From BOG-908 sp964242115 (GTDB lineage Bacteria > Pseudomonadota > Alphaproteobacteria > Acetobacterales > Acetobacteraceae), in contig CAXSZX010000001.1 in assembly GCA_964242115.1 (NCBI GenBank), positions 496,001 to 560,000 on the forward strand: DNA of 64,000 nucleotides. The letters are read 5' to 3'. A program made the translations under genes and the position numbers. Below the pieces are notes generated by a model that had not been told where the DNA came from, did no database searches, and was given only the letters and a program-made list of their open reading frames with translations. Below are positions 35,370-44,782 of the stretch, in pieces. Positions within the stretch are counted from its first letter, which is position 1, and every line of letters starts with the position of its first letter.

Positions 35370-36125
35370 CTACCGCCCTAACGCGTAAGCCAGCTCCGCC
35401 TCGCCCCACGCCGGCTCCATCCGGACCCGTGGCAGCGCCCACGGGTCCGCACCGAAAGCGGCCCGACAGGCGAACGTGGTCAGGAACGACTGGTAGCCGG
35501 CAGCGCGCGCCAGGGCACGGTCGCGGTGCGGGTCGTAGTCCAGCACGGGCTGGCCCCACGGGCAGGCGAAGTGCAGGCAGGGCCGGCCCAGCTCGGACTC
35601 GATGCGCGCACGCGAGGCTGCGAACTCGGCGAGGGCGTCCGCGCCGTCGAGCGTGCTGAGGCGGCGGTGGCTGAGGCTGTGCGAGCCCACCTCCATGCCG
35701 GCCTGTGCGAGGCTGCGGCACTCCTCCCAGCCGATGCTGCCCGGCCGCTTCTCGTCCAGCCAGCGCGGCACCACGAAGAAGGCGGCGGGGACGCCGCGTT
35801 CGGCCAGCACCGGAAGGGCGTGGGCGTAGGCGCCGCGGTCGCCATCGTCGAAGGTGAGGCAGATGCGCCGCTCGCCGGAGGCCGGGCCGGCCAGGAAGGC
35901 GATCGCGTCGCCCAGCGCGGTGAGGTCGCCGAACCCGCGCAGCCGAGTGACCTGGCGGTTGAAGGCGATGCGTTGGCGGGCGGCAACACTGTGGTAGAAC
36001 AGGAAGGTGACGCCGCCGGCCGCCACCGTCGGGCGTGCCAGCAGCCGTACCCGGATGGCGGCTTGCCGCGCCGGCCCGAACTCGCGCAGGGCGCGGCGCA
36101 GCGCGCCTGGCTGCCTGACCTTCAA
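35370..36125 (-). CDS. Polysaccharide deacetylase (NodB-like, CE4)
   Basis: 251 residues with the NodB motif 1 ICLTFDDGDRGAY, motif 2 VGSHSLSHRRLSTLD (metal-binding His pair), FACPWGQPVLDYD and a C-terminal catalytic region. Likely removes N- or O-acetyl groups from a polysaccharide. The start is inferred as TTG 36125, overlapping the stop of the upstream glycosyltransferase (TTGA); no ATG is available. No signal peptide is visible, so action in the cytoplasm or on lipid-linked sugar is possible. Confidence 0.85.
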   Translation of the reverse strand: MKVRQPGALRRALREFGPARQAAIRVRLLARPTVAAGGVTFLFYHSVAARQRIAFNRQVTRLRGFGDLTALGDAIAFLAGPASGERRICLTFDDGDRGAYAHALPVLAERGVPAAFFVVPRWLDEKRPGSIGWEECRSLAQAGMEVGSHSLSHRRLSTLDGADALAEFAASRARIESELGRPCLHFACPWGQPVLDYDPHRDRALARAAGYQSFLTTFACRAAFGADPWALPRVRMEPAWGEAELAYALGR

Positions 36126-37405
36126 CGCGGCAGGCCGGCCGAGAGAACCTCGCGCGCCGCAGCCACGATGCGATCCGCCGCGCCTTCCACCGAGACCTGC
36201 AGGCCACGCTGGCGCGCCGCCGCGCGCATGGTGGCGAGCCGGTCCTCGTCGGTGGTGAGAAAGCGGTGCAGGGCGTCCTGCAGGCTCTCCGGCGCGGTGG
36301 GGTCGAACAGCCATCCGGTGGCGCCGTCCTCGACCAGCACCTCGACGGCCTGGCTGAAGATGGAGCCCAGCACCGGCAGGCCGCTGGCCAGCGCCTCGTT
36401 GACGACCAGGCCCCATTCGTCGAATAGCGTCGGCAGCACGAGGGCGCCACTGGCGGCGTACAGCCTGGCAAGCTCGGGGTAGTCCAGGTGGCCGGTGAAG
36501 GACTGGTGCAGGTTGGGTGGCAGGTGGGCCGCCTGCAGCGCGGCGCGCGCGTCTCCGTCGCCGGCCCATGTGATGTCGATGCGCTCGCCCGGATGGCAGG
36601 CAGCGCGCCGGGCAAGGCCCTGCTGCAGCTCGAAGACGCCTTTCTGGGCGATCAGGCGGCCGGAGAAGATCAGCCGCCGCGACTGCCCCGGGCGGCGGTG
36701 CAGGGGTCCGCCAGCGAACGGCTCGGACGCGACCGCCTGGTGGACCACGTGTGTCGGCGTGCCGGGCGAGAGGCTGTGGATGTAGCGTTCGCCACTGGGG
36801 CCGTTGACCAGGACGGCGTCGACCGAGGTCAGGATCAGTCGCCGCAGGAAGCGGCGGGCCGCGCCCCAATCCTTCTCCGTGTGCTCGGACAGCGTGGCCC
36901 ACAGCATCAGCCGGGAGCGTGGGCGCAGCCGGCGGTAGAGCACGGCCAGCAGCGAGCGCGCCCCCATCTCGCCGGTGATCACCAGGTCGGGGCGGTAGGC
37001 CAGCAGCACCCCCAGCGTGTCCCAGGGGACGTGCAGGAACAGGCGCTGGCTGATGCCGCCGGGCCGGTGGTGGCTGTCGTTGAAGGTGAGGGTGCGCTGC
37101 AGCACAACGTCCAGGCTGCCGTGCTGCGGCTCCCACGCCCGGTCGGGTTCCATGCGCGTGGAGACGAACACCCGCAACTGGCCCACCCGTGCGGCCAGCG
37201 CTTCGAGCAGCCCGACCCGGTAAGGGGCCACGAAGTTAGTCAGCAGCGCCACCCGCGCGCGTTCAAGGTCGCCGGCCGACGCAGGCCGGCAGGCAAGCGC
37301 GGCCGCCGGCGCGGGAGGGCTGGGCAGCCTGGGGGCGCGCCGCAGGATGGCGACGGACCGGCCAGCGATACGGCAGCTTGCGAGCGGCGCCGTGACCGGC
37401 CTCAC
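36122..37405 (-). CDS. GT4 family glycosyltransferase
   Basis: 427 residues. The Rossmann-type N-terminal half begins at RVALLTNFVAPYRVGLLEAL; the donor half has RLIFSGRLIAQKG, ITWAGDGDARAALQAA and a FDEWGLVVNEALASGLPVLGS donor motif (EX7E-like). A retaining transferase of unknown donor and acceptor. Start is GTG 37405, overlapping the SGNH stop (GTGA); the first about 45 residues are Pro/Ala-rich and may not be folded. Coupled to the deacetylase downstream. Confidence 0.9.
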   Translation of the reverse strand: MRPVTAPLASCRIAGRSVAILRRAPRLPSPPAPAAALACRPASAGDLERARVALLTNFVAPYRVGLLEALAARVGQLRVFVSTRMEPDRAWEPQHGSLDVVLQRTLTFNDSHHRPGGISQRLFLHVPWDTLGVLLAYRPDLVITGEMGARSLLAVLYRRLRPRSRLMLWATLSEHTEKDWGAARRFLRRLILTSVDAVLVNGPSGERYIHSLSPGTPTHVVHQAVASEPFAGGPLHRRPGQSRRLIFSGRLIAQKGVFELQQGLARRAACHPGERIDITWAGDGDARAALQAAHLPPNLHQSFTGHLDYPELARLYAASGALVLPTLFDEWGLVVNEALASGLPVLGSIFSQAVEVLVEDGATGWLFDPTAPESLQDALHRFLTTDEDRLATMRAAARQRGLQVSVEGAADRIVAAAREVLSAGLPR

Positions 37406-39120
37406 CGCACCAGCCGGTTGACCGTCTCGGCCATGTCGCTCGCCAGCGTCTGGTAGCCGTAATCGGTGAGGTGGATGCCGTCCGAGATGTAGACGTTCGG
37501 GTTGCGCCAGGCTTCCGGCACGCCCAACACCGGGTCGGCGGCAAGGTCGGCGAGGCCGTCGGCGAAGTCCCGCCAGCCGGATTGCAGCAGGGCGTTCAGG
37601 CGCTGCCGCTCTGCCTCGGCGGCCGGGGTGAAGGATTGCCGCGGCAGCACCGTGCAGACCACCAGGCGGAAGCCGGCGCGGTGGGCCTCGGCCGCGTATT
37701 GCCGCATCAGGTCGAACACCTGGCGGCCGGTCCTACCGTTCTGCAGATCGTTGGTGCCGGCCAGCACGGAGAGGACGTTGTGCCGGGCGTGCGGGTTGTA
37801 AAGCTTGGCGGTGAACCCGGCGAAGCGGTCCACCAGCCCGTCCTTGCCGTCCAGCGTCTTGCCGGCCCAGGCGGCGTTGTAGAGCACGAGGTCGGGCGGC
37901 AGCAGCCGCTCCATGTCGCGCTGGTAGCTTTGCAGGTACAGGCTGGCGATGCCCTGGGTCATCGAGTCGCCGTCCACCACGTAGGTGTCCTGCTGCTGCT
38001 GCGGGATGGCGAAGGTCTCGCTCAGCGCCTGCACGCCGTAGAACCGGTCGCCGGGCGAGAACGGGCGGTTGTAGAGCACCAGGCTGGAGAGCTCCATCAT
38101 CGCGAACTGCCGGAAGGCGGCGGTCTTGCCGATGAAGCCGCCGGCGTGGGTGGCCGAGGCGAGCCGGCCCACCTGCAGCAGGTGGTTGCGGTAGCTGGTG
38201 GTCACCCCGTCGCTGCCGGCGGAGATCAGGCCCACCGCTGCCGTGGTTGTCGCGTGGCCCGGCAGCTCGCCCACGTGTTTGGCGTCGCCGATGTAGAAGT
38301 CGCCGTGGGCGTCCCAGAAGCCGAAGCCGAACGGATCCTCGTCGGTGCCGAGCTCGACCAGCGGCGAGACCATCGACGCGTTGTGGAACCGACCGGTCCA
38401 CAGGATGCCCATGCTGCCGCTGTCGAGCGAGACGGCCTCCGGCAGCACCAGGAAGCGCGGCGGCGACCCGCCCGTCGTCTCGTAGTCCCAGATCACCGAG
38501 ACGGCGTTGCCGACCCTGTGCGACAGGCGGATGGCCGGCCGCGCGGCAGCGTCGTCCTGCGTCGCGTCGTTGCCGTGTCCGGACTGGTCGTACCAGCGTG
38601 CCACGCGGCATTCGGTCAGCGCGCAGAAGGCCGAGAGCAGCATCTCGTCCAGCCCGCCCGATTGGGTGAAGCCGATGTCGAGCGCCGCGCCGTCGGTGGC
38701 GCGCACCACGCCCAGCGCGGGGCCGGCATAGGCCGCGGTCAGCCGTCTGGTGCCGTAGGCGGCCACCGGGCGCTGGCCGCCGATCTCGTCGAGCGGCGGG
38801 CCGGCCGGCTCCTGGAACAGCCACATCGAGCGGCCGGCGCCCTGGTCGCGCATGGACCAGCTGTGGCCGTCGCCGTCGAGCCAGTGTTCGTCCTGCGCGT
38901 AGGTCGGCAGCCCGTCAGCCGGCGTTGGCCGCCGGCCGATCACGCTCGGCACCGGGGACGCGGCGGGCGGGGCCTGGGGCGCCGGGGGCACCGCGACGGC
39001 CTGGGTGGCCACTGCGAGGACCTGACGGCGTGCCGAGGCGGCGCGCGGGCTGGTGGCCGGCACCAGAAGGGAGAAGCCGATCACCGCGCACGTCATCGTG
39101 CCGCCAACATGGATCGCCAT
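37402..39120 (-). CDS. Arabinofuranosidase B-like/SGNH hydrolase fusion
   Basis: 572 residues with an N-terminal signal sequence. Residues roughly 120-360 match the catalytic domain of alpha-L-arabinofuranosidase B (AYGTRRLTAAYAGPALGVVR, LDIGFTQSG, RVARWYDQSGHGNDATQ). The C-terminal third is an SGNH esterase/lipase: VDGDSMTQG (Ser block), AGTNDLQNG (Gly/Asn block) and DGIHLTDYGY (His block). Both domains suggest action on an exported polysaccharide: acetyl-ester removal plus recognition or cleavage of an arabinofuranosyl-like group. Whether the first domain is catalytic is unknown. First gene of a coupled run. Confidence 0.85.
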   Translation of the reverse strand: MAIHVGGTMTCAVIGFSLLVPATSPRAASARRQVLAVATQAVAVPPAPQAPPAASPVPSVIGRRPTPADGLPTYAQDEHWLDGDGHSWSMRDQGAGRSMWLFQEPAGPPLDEIGGQRPVAAYGTRRLTAAYAGPALGVVRATDGAALDIGFTQSGGLDEMLLSAFCALTECRVARWYDQSGHGNDATQDDAAARPAIRLSHRVGNAVSVIWDYETTGGSPPRFLVLPEAVSLDSGSMGILWTGRFHNASMVSPLVELGTDEDPFGFGFWDAHGDFYIGDAKHVGELPGHATTTAAVGLISAGSDGVTTSYRNHLLQVGRLASATHAGGFIGKTAAFRQFAMMELSSLVLYNRPFSPGDRFYGVQALSETFAIPQQQQDTYVVDGDSMTQGIASLYLQSYQRDMERLLPPDLVLYNAAWAGKTLDGKDGLVDRFAGFTAKLYNPHARHNVLSVLAGTNDLQNGRTGRQVFDLMRQYAAEAHRAGFRLVVCTVLPRQSFTPAAEAERQRLNALLQSGWRDFADGLADLAADPVLGVPEAWRNPNVYISDGIHLTDYGYQTLASDMAETVNRLVR

Positions 39121-39200
39121 TGGTCACCGTGTGTTTGTCCGGGGGTGACAGGTAGCATGGGCGGCGAGACGGGTCGGAGCGTGCAAAGGGAGTAGCGGGG

Positions 39201-39391
39201 AGAAAGAAAGCAGTTCTTTTTTGAAAAAAAAACCAAAAAACTTTTGTTTCCTTGAGTGCGCGGTGAAGGAACCGCCGCGACAGCACCTCGGCAACAGCCG
39301 TCACGTGTCAGACGCCATCCCACGCGTTGCAGCAGCGCCAGAGAGCAAAAGTTTTTTGGTCTTTTTTTTCAAAAAAGGACTGCTTGCTTCC
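39201..39391. repeat. PHR intergenic repeat, copy 19 (composite, B-core-B)
   Basis: The left B hairpin and CCGCCGCGACAGC are followed by about 60 bp of other sequence and a second B-type hairpin at about 39345-39391. Looks like fusion of two copies. It encodes the last about 30 residues of the epimerase on the minus strand. Confidence 0.75.
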
Positions 39392-40416
39392 TTGCCATAC
39401 GTCCCGATCACGTAACCAAGCGTCGCCGCCATCCCCGCCTCCACGCTGATGTTGGGATAGAAACCAAGCAGGCGCGCCGCCTTGGCCGTGCTGACGCGAC
39501 ACTGCGCCTCATACAGCGCGCGTTTGGCACCCTCCGCGCGCAGTGCCCTCGGGCCGAGCAGCCTCAGCCGCAGGTGCTGCACCATGAAGTTAACCCGGCT
39601 TCGTCCGGCCGCACCCAGCCGGCGCAACAGCATTTGTTTCAGACGCTGCCGAGACGCTGCCGGCGCCGCTGCGGCCGGCGCCGGGTCGAAGCCGCGGCCC
39701 GGCGGCTCGAAGCGCAGCGAGTCCGTGCCGAGCATCGTCTGGTAGGCGCCGAGGAACGCCGCCCAGGTGACCGGGCTGGGGCCGCTGATCAGCAGGCGCT
39801 CGCCGGAGGCCAGCACGGCCGTGCAGGCGGCCATCGCGGCGCGGCAGACGTCGTCCACGTGGACGGCGTTGCACAGCCCGCGCCCCGCGTCCGGCAGCCA
39901 CACTTCGCCGGTCAGCAGCTCGCGCACCGGGCTGTCGGTCCAGGCGCCGCCGGCGGGACCGTAGACGATGGTCGGCTGCAGGATGACGAGGTCGAGTTTG
40001 CGCACGGCGACCAGGTCAAGCAGGCAGCGCTCGATGGCCAGCTTGCTCGCCTTGTAGGCGGTCCCCGGCGTGTCGGTGGGGGCAGCTTCGGTCAGCAAGC
40101 CGTCGGGCAGCGGCTCGTACACCGCCGCGGTGCTGATGTGGACGAGCCTGATGCCCGCGGCGGCGCAGACATGGCCCAGCGTTCCGGCGATGCGCAGGTT
40201 GGCGGCCTCGTCGTAGGCGTCGAACGCGCAGTGCACCAACGCCGTGCAGCCGGACAGGACGGCGGCAAGCCTGGGCGCGTCGTCCAGCGGCGGGCTACGA
40301 CGAGTGAGGTGCCGCACCTCGGCGCCGGACTGCTCCAGCATGTCGGCGAGGCGGCGGCCGATGAAGCCGCCGGCGCCGGTCACCGCCACGCGCTGCGCCG
40401 GTACGGGCGGGTTCAC
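39301..40416 (-). CDS. NAD-dependent epimerase/dehydratase with repeat-encoded C-terminus
   Basis: 371 residues of extended SDR type: VAVTGAGGFIGRRLADML at the N-terminus, ISTAAVYEP, YKASKLAIERCLL (YxxxK) and a C-terminal substrate domain. Likely modifies a sugar nucleotide for the surface polysaccharide; product unknown. GTG 40416 overlaps the flippase stop (GTGA). Conserved sequence ends about TLGYVIGTYGKE; the remaining residues (SSPFLKKKTKKLLLSG... to SDT) are the translation of PHR copy 19. Confidence 0.87.
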   Translation of the reverse strand: MNPPVPAQRVAVTGAGGFIGRRLADMLEQSGAEVRHLTRRSPPLDDAPRLAAVLSGCTALVHCAFDAYDEAANLRIAGTLGHVCAAAGIRLVHISTAAVYEPLPDGLLTEAAPTDTPGTAYKASKLAIERCLLDLVAVRKLDLVILQPTIVYGPAGGAWTDSPVRELLTGEVWLPDAGRGLCNAVHVDDVCRAAMAACTAVLASGERLLISGPSPVTWAAFLGAYQTMLGTDSLRFEPPGRGFDPAPAAAAPAASRQRLKQMLLRRLGAAGRSRVNFMVQHLRLRLLGPRALRAEGAKRALYEAQCRVSTAKAARLLGFYPNISVEAGMAATLGYVIGTYGKEASSPFLKKKTKKLLLSGAAATRGMASDT

Positions 40417-41813
40417 GTTGCCACCAGCACGGCGAGTGCGGCCAACGACGCGCTGGCCAGCAGGGTGACGCTGAGCAGCGCCGCCGCGTGGCGGGCGCGC
40501 AGGATGTGGGCGTGGCACAGCACGCCGAGCTGCATGGCGACCAGCGGCAGCGCACTAATAGTGGAGGCCCACGCCGCCCCGGCACTGCCTCCGACGCCGA
40601 ACAGCCAGCGCTCCGAGACGCCCAGCAGGATGGTGGCCAGCGGGAAGACGACCAGGCCGTCGATCCACGGCTTGTGACCGTTGGACAGCGAAACGGGCAT
40701 CAGCCAGGAGGCCAGCACCAGCGGCGGCACGGCGACCAGCATGATCCGCGCGGTGGGCACGCCGAGCCGGTACTGCGGGTAGGCCAGGCCCACCAGCCAG
40801 CCGGCCAGCACGATGCCGGCCGCCATCAGCAGCGTCAGGCCGGTGACGAGCTTGCCGCAGTCCTGCCCCAGCCGGCCTGACAGGGCGTAGGCGCCGCCGC
40901 TGGCGATGCCCTGCGACAGGCGGGGGTAGTACAGCGCGCTGAAACCGCCGGCAGCACCGACCAGCAGCGAGAAGATGTTGGCGGCGAACGCGAACTGGCC
41001 GAAGGCGTCGCGCGACAGCAAGCCGGCGGCGAACCAGCGGTTGCCGGTCACGTAAAACGCCCAGATGATCGAGGTGGCGAAGAACGGCAGCCCGCGCAGC
41101 AGCAGCGCGGCACCGCGCGACGCAGACGGCACCAGAGCCAGGCGCGGGGTGAGCCGGGCGTGGAATAGCAGGGCGAAGCCGGCGTACCAGGCAAGCAGCG
41201 CGGCGAAGCATCCGGCGATGCCGCCCGCCAGCAACCCGCCGGGCCGCGCCACCGTCAGGCCGGCGGACAGCACGACAACCGACAGCGCATAGTCCCGCCG
41301 TGCGGCGTGTGCCCGATACAGGCAGGCGGGGCCAAGGGAGACCATGTAGGCGATGCCCGCGGTGGCGGCGAGCGCGCCGATGCCCGGCTGGAACGGCAGC
41401 GCACCGAGCGCGGCTGCCACGAACAGGCCGGGCACCAGCACGACCAGGGTGAGGGCGGCCACCACCAGGCGTAGCCAGAGCAGCTGCTGGCCGATCCGGT
41501 CCGCGTCCTCCGGCTGGCCGCGTCCGAGGCAGGCGGGGATCATCCGGTCCGCCAGTTGCGAGGCGCCGAGGTCGAAGATCAGTCCATACTGGAACAGCGT
41601 CACCACCAGGGCGTAGGTGCCGAACTCGCTGGGCGGCATCAGCTTGGGCAGCGCCATGCCGACCAGCGCGTTGAGGATGGTGACCACCGGCATCAAACCG
41701 CCGAACACCGCGGGGCGGGACAGCACGGCGCGCAGCCGGTCCGCTGCCCCACCCGGCGGGCGGGATGCTGGCCCGAAGACGAGCTCCACCCGCGCCTGTG
41801 CCGGCGCGCTCAC
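40413..41813 (-). CDS. Polysaccharide flippase (MOP/Wzx-like)
   Basis: 466 residues with about 12 hydrophobic segments, starting PVVTILNALVGMALPKLMPPSEFGTYALVVTLFQYG, typical of oligosaccharide flippases. Predicted to move undecaprenyl-linked repeat units across the inner membrane. Start is GTG 41813 within a GTGA overlap with the GMC gene; it is followed by the epimerase, also by GTGA. Confidence 0.88.
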   Translation of the reverse strand: MSAPAQARVELVFGPASRPPGGAADRLRAVLSRPAVFGGLMPVVTILNALVGMALPKLMPPSEFGTYALVVTLFQYGLIFDLGASQLADRMIPACLGRGQPEDADRIGQQLLWLRLVVAALTLVVLVPGLFVAAALGALPFQPGIGALAATAGIAYMVSLGPACLYRAHAARRDYALSVVVLSAGLTVARPGGLLAGGIAGCFAALLAWYAGFALLFHARLTPRLALVPSASRGAALLLRGLPFFATSIIWAFYVTGNRWFAAGLLSRDAFGQFAFAANIFSLLVGAAGGFSALYYPRLSQGIASGGAYALSGRLGQDCGKLVTGLTLLMAAGIVLAGWLVGLAYPQYRLGVPTARIMLVAVPPLVLASWLMPVSLSNGHKPWIDGLVVFPLATILLGVSERWLFGVGGSAGAAWASTISALPLVAMQLGVLCHAHILRARHAAALLSVTLLASASLAALAVLVAT

Positions 41814-43465
41814 GCCGGCGACTGCTCGAGCGGGCTGGGCTGCGCCGCTACGCCTTGACAGAGTGTGGACGGCCGGCGTGCAGCCGCCTCGTCGAAGAGT
41901 GACTGCTTCAGGTGGTCCGCCAGGCGCAGGGCCATGGCGGCGATGGTCAGGGTCGGGTTGGCAGCGCCCGAGGTGGGGAACACCGCGCTGCCGGCAACGT
42001 ACAGGCCACCGACGCCGAACACCTGGCAGTTTTTGTCCACCACGCCGGAAGACGGGTCGGCCGACATCCGCGCGGTGCCGGCGGGATGGTACGAGTCGAC
42101 GATGGCGGACCGGCACGGCAACGCATCGTCCAGCCAGGGCACCGCGTTCAACCGGCCAAGGCCGAGCCGCTCGAACTCGCGCCCGACCAGCCGGGTGAAG
42201 CCGGCCAGCGTGCGCGCGGTCAGCCGGTCCAGCCGCCAATCGACGTGAACCTTACGCAGCCCGAACGCGTCGGTGGCGGCTGTCAGCGTGACGCGGCTGT
42301 CGGGATCCGGCGTCTGCTCGCTGAACACCTCGAGATGGATCTGGCGGGGCTTCGGCGCCGGCGAGAGGCCGCGGGCACGAACCCGCCAGAGGCTGCGGGC
42401 GATGTCCGGCAGGCCGACCGCGGCGTGGCCGAGCCGGCCGGCCAGCGCCCGCGGCCGGCGTTCCGCGCGCCATTCCGCCAGCAGGCCGAGCAGCGCCCGC
42501 GTGCCGTCCGTCTCGTCGTAGTCGTAGGACAGGCGGCCGACGCAGTTGAGCAGCCCTTCGCCGCGCTGTGCCGCCTCCGCCAGAGCGAGCTTCGGCATGT
42601 AACGCGCGGCCGAGCCGTACAGCATGTTCCAATGGTCCTGCAGCACGCGCGGCGCGGCGGTGTGCACCGTGGCGGTGCGGCCGCACGGGTGGTCCTGCAG
42701 GTAGCGCCCGACCAGGCCGTGGGTGTTGCCCAGGCCGGCCGGGTTGGCCGAGTCCGACAGCAGCAGCAGCCGGGCGTTCTCGATGGCGCCGGCGCACAGC
42801 ACCACGCGGCGGGCCCGCACGCTGACGCGCCGCCCGCTCAGGCTGGCCACGTCGACCTTCGATATCGTCGCGCCGTACGGGTCCGTGCGCAGGTGCTGCG
42901 CGGTGGCGTGCAGCAATACCCGCACGCGCGGGGCCCCACGCAGTTCGTCGCGGAAGCGGCGGCCGAGGTCCGGGCGGCGGATGAACACGCCGTGCACGGT
43001 GTGCAGGGCGGCCCGGTCGAAGGCGATCTGCTCCACGCCGAAACGCGTCCAGGCCGGCACCTCGCGGTCGGCTTCGGTGATCTCCAGGGCCGCCTCGGCC
43101 GCTGCGTAATGCGGCAGCAGGTCGTCGTAGCTGATTGGCCAGAAGCTGTGCGGCACCCAGGCGCGGCGTTCGAAATCGATCGGGTCGAGCCTGATGCACT
43201 GGCCGCCCCATAGCGTGGTGGTGCCGCCGAACACGCGGGACCGGCCGGCCTGCAGGCCGCGGAACATGCCGGGCGCGCTGTGGCCGTCCGAGAGCTGGCT
43301 GGTGGGGTGGTCCGCAGCCCAGCCGCCGCTTTCCAGCAGCACGATTTGCGCGCCGGTCCTGGCGAGCGCGCGGGCGATGAGCAGCCCGGCGGCACCCGCG
43401 CCGACGATGCACACATCGGCCTCCAGGACGCCTTCGTCTTGCAGCGAGTCGAGGTGTTCGATCAC
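41810..43465 (-). CDS. GMC family FAD-dependent oxidoreductase
   Basis: 551 residues. FAD-binding CIVGAGAAGLLIARAL near residue 20, GGTTTLWGGQ, and the C-terminal HPAGTARMSAD and LYVAGSAVFPTSGAANPTLTIAAMALRLADHL are characteristic. GMC enzymes oxidise sugars, alcohols or sterols; this one sits in a polysaccharide cluster, so a sugar or lipid-linked sugar is a reasonable guess. Starts at GTG 43465. No twin-arginine signal is visible. Confidence 0.9.
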   Translation of the reverse strand: MIEHLDSLQDEGVLEADVCIVGAGAAGLLIARALARTGAQIVLLESGGWAADHPTSQLSDGHSAPGMFRGLQAGRSRVFGGTTTLWGGQCIRLDPIDFERRAWVPHSFWPISYDDLLPHYAAAEAALEITEADREVPAWTRFGVEQIAFDRAALHTVHGVFIRRPDLGRRFRDELRGAPRVRVLLHATAQHLRTDPYGATISKVDVASLSGRRVSVRARRVVLCAGAIENARLLLLSDSANPAGLGNTHGLVGRYLQDHPCGRTATVHTAAPRVLQDHWNMLYGSAARYMPKLALAEAAQRGEGLLNCVGRLSYDYDETDGTRALLGLLAEWRAERRPRALAGRLGHAAVGLPDIARSLWRVRARGLSPAPKPRQIHLEVFSEQTPDPDSRVTLTAATDAFGLRKVHVDWRLDRLTARTLAGFTRLVGREFERLGLGRLNAVPWLDDALPCRSAIVDSYHPAGTARMSADPSSGVVDKNCQVFGVGGLYVAGSAVFPTSGAANPTLTIAAMALRLADHLKQSLFDEAAARRPSTLCQGVAAQPSPLEQSPA

Positions 43466-43561
43466 CGGCGTGCCGTCTCTCGTCTGTTGTATGCGGCGCA
43501 GGGTAAGATGCAGGCATGGCGGCTGAAACGACTATTCCGGCTAGGTGCGCGATACCGTTTT

Positions 43562-43588
43562 GCCGCACCGTGTAGCGGTGCGTGCGGC
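43562..43588. other. Inverted repeat in the GMC/GT divergent gap
   Basis: GCCGCACCG-TGTAG-CGGTGC-GTGCGGC can fold in two alternative ways (GCACCG/CGGTGC or GCCGCAC/GTGCGGC) just 13 bp before the glycosyltransferase ATG. Possible operator or 5'-UTR structure. Confidence 0.35.
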
Positions 43589-43600
43589 TATGTTACGCAC

Positions 43601-44782
43601 ATGGACACGCATCTTGCTCAGGCCGCGCCTGACGCGCCGGCCATCGCCTCGGACTTCCGGCTGCTGGTCTCGGCACATTTCGTCTACGCGGGGCGCGTCG
43701 GCGGCGCCGAGCAGATGCTCTACAACCTGGTGCGCGGCTTGTCCGGGCTCGACGTGGCGACAACGGTGCTGTGCGCAGAGGGCTACAACCTCGCCGCCGG
43801 CTTCCGCGACGAGATCGCGGATTTGCGGTGTCTGCATCTCCAAGAGACAGGCGGGCGCGGGCCGCGCTTCCTGGACGAACAGCGCGCCTGTCTGCAGCGC
43901 TCGCTGCACGCGGACGCCATCCTGTTTCCCAACTACTTCCTGCCGCCGCTGGTGCCCGCCCGCCTGGGGCGGACCGGCGTGGTGCTGCACGACCTGCAAT
44001 ACCGGCACTTTCCCGGCTACTTCACGGCAAAAAAGCGGGCGTGGCTGCGTGCCGCGCAGGCGTTCGCGGTGCGCCGCGCAGACCGCATATTCGTCATCTC
44101 CGATTTCGTCAGGCGGGACGTGCTGCGCGCCTTTGGCGAGCGTCACGCGGGCAGGCTGGTCGTGGCACCCAACCCCATCTCGTGGTCGCGTTTCGGCGCC
44201 GGCGATGCAGGTGAGACGCGGCCGTGCGAGCGACCATACATACTCTCGGTCGCCGCGCAGTATCCGCACAAGAACCTTGCCACGCTGATCCGCGGTTTTG
44301 CGGACGTAGCAAAGCGCGACGGCGACGTTCAGCTCGTACTCTGCGGCCAGGACTACGACGGGCTGCGCGGGGTCGGCGGCACCAAGGTAGGCTTGCGCAA
44401 GCTGATCGACGAACTCGGCCTTGCCGGCCGGGTAAAGCTCACCGGCTACCTCGACGACGCGGAGCTTGGGCGCTGGTACCGCCACGCGGCGCTGTTCGCG
44501 TTCCCATCGGTGTTCGAAGGCTTCGGCATGCCGCCCGTCGAAGCGCTGGGCTTCGGCCTGCCGGTGCTGACGACGAACCTGACCGCGCTGCCGGAAACGA
44601 CGCTCGGGCTGGGGCGCGTGGTGGAGGCGGCCGAGGACTCGTCAGCGTGGGCCTCGCACATGCTGGAGATGTTGCGCGCCGGCACCGCGGCGCGGATGGC
44701 GGCGAACGACGTGGCGCGGGTGCGGCAGACGTACAGTCCGGTGGTTTGCGCGGAGCGTTACCTGGAGGGGTTGAGCAAGTAA
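43601..44782 (+). CDS. GT4 family glycosyltransferase
   Basis: 393 residues. The acceptor half starts FRLLVSAHFVYAGRVGGAEQMLYNLV; the donor half has PYILSVAAQYPHKNLATLIRGFA and FPSVFEGFGMPPVEALGFGLPVLTTN, the EX7E donor-binding motif. Mannosyl or rhamnosyl transfer is possible but not provable. ATG 43601 is the first sensible start. The TAA stop lies at the edge of PHR copy 20 (AGCAAGTAAGGCAAG). Confidence 0.92.
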   Translation: MDTHLAQAAPDAPAIASDFRLLVSAHFVYAGRVGGAEQMLYNLVRGLSGLDVATTVLCAEGYNLAAGFRDEIADLRCLHLQETGGRGPRFLDEQRACLQRSLHADAILFPNYFLPPLVPARLGRTGVVLHDLQYRHFPGYFTAKKRAWLRAAQAFAVRRADRIFVISDFVRRDVLRAFGERHAGRLVVAPNPISWSRFGAGDAGETRPCERPYILSVAAQYPHKNLATLIRGFADVAKRDGDVQLVLCGQDYDGLRGVGGTKVGLRKLIDELGLAGRVKLTGYLDDAELGRWYRHAALFAFPSVFEGFGMPPVEALGFGLPVLTTNLTALPETTLGLGRVVEAAEDSSAWASHMLEMLRAGTAARMAANDVARVRQTYSPVVCAERYLEGLSK

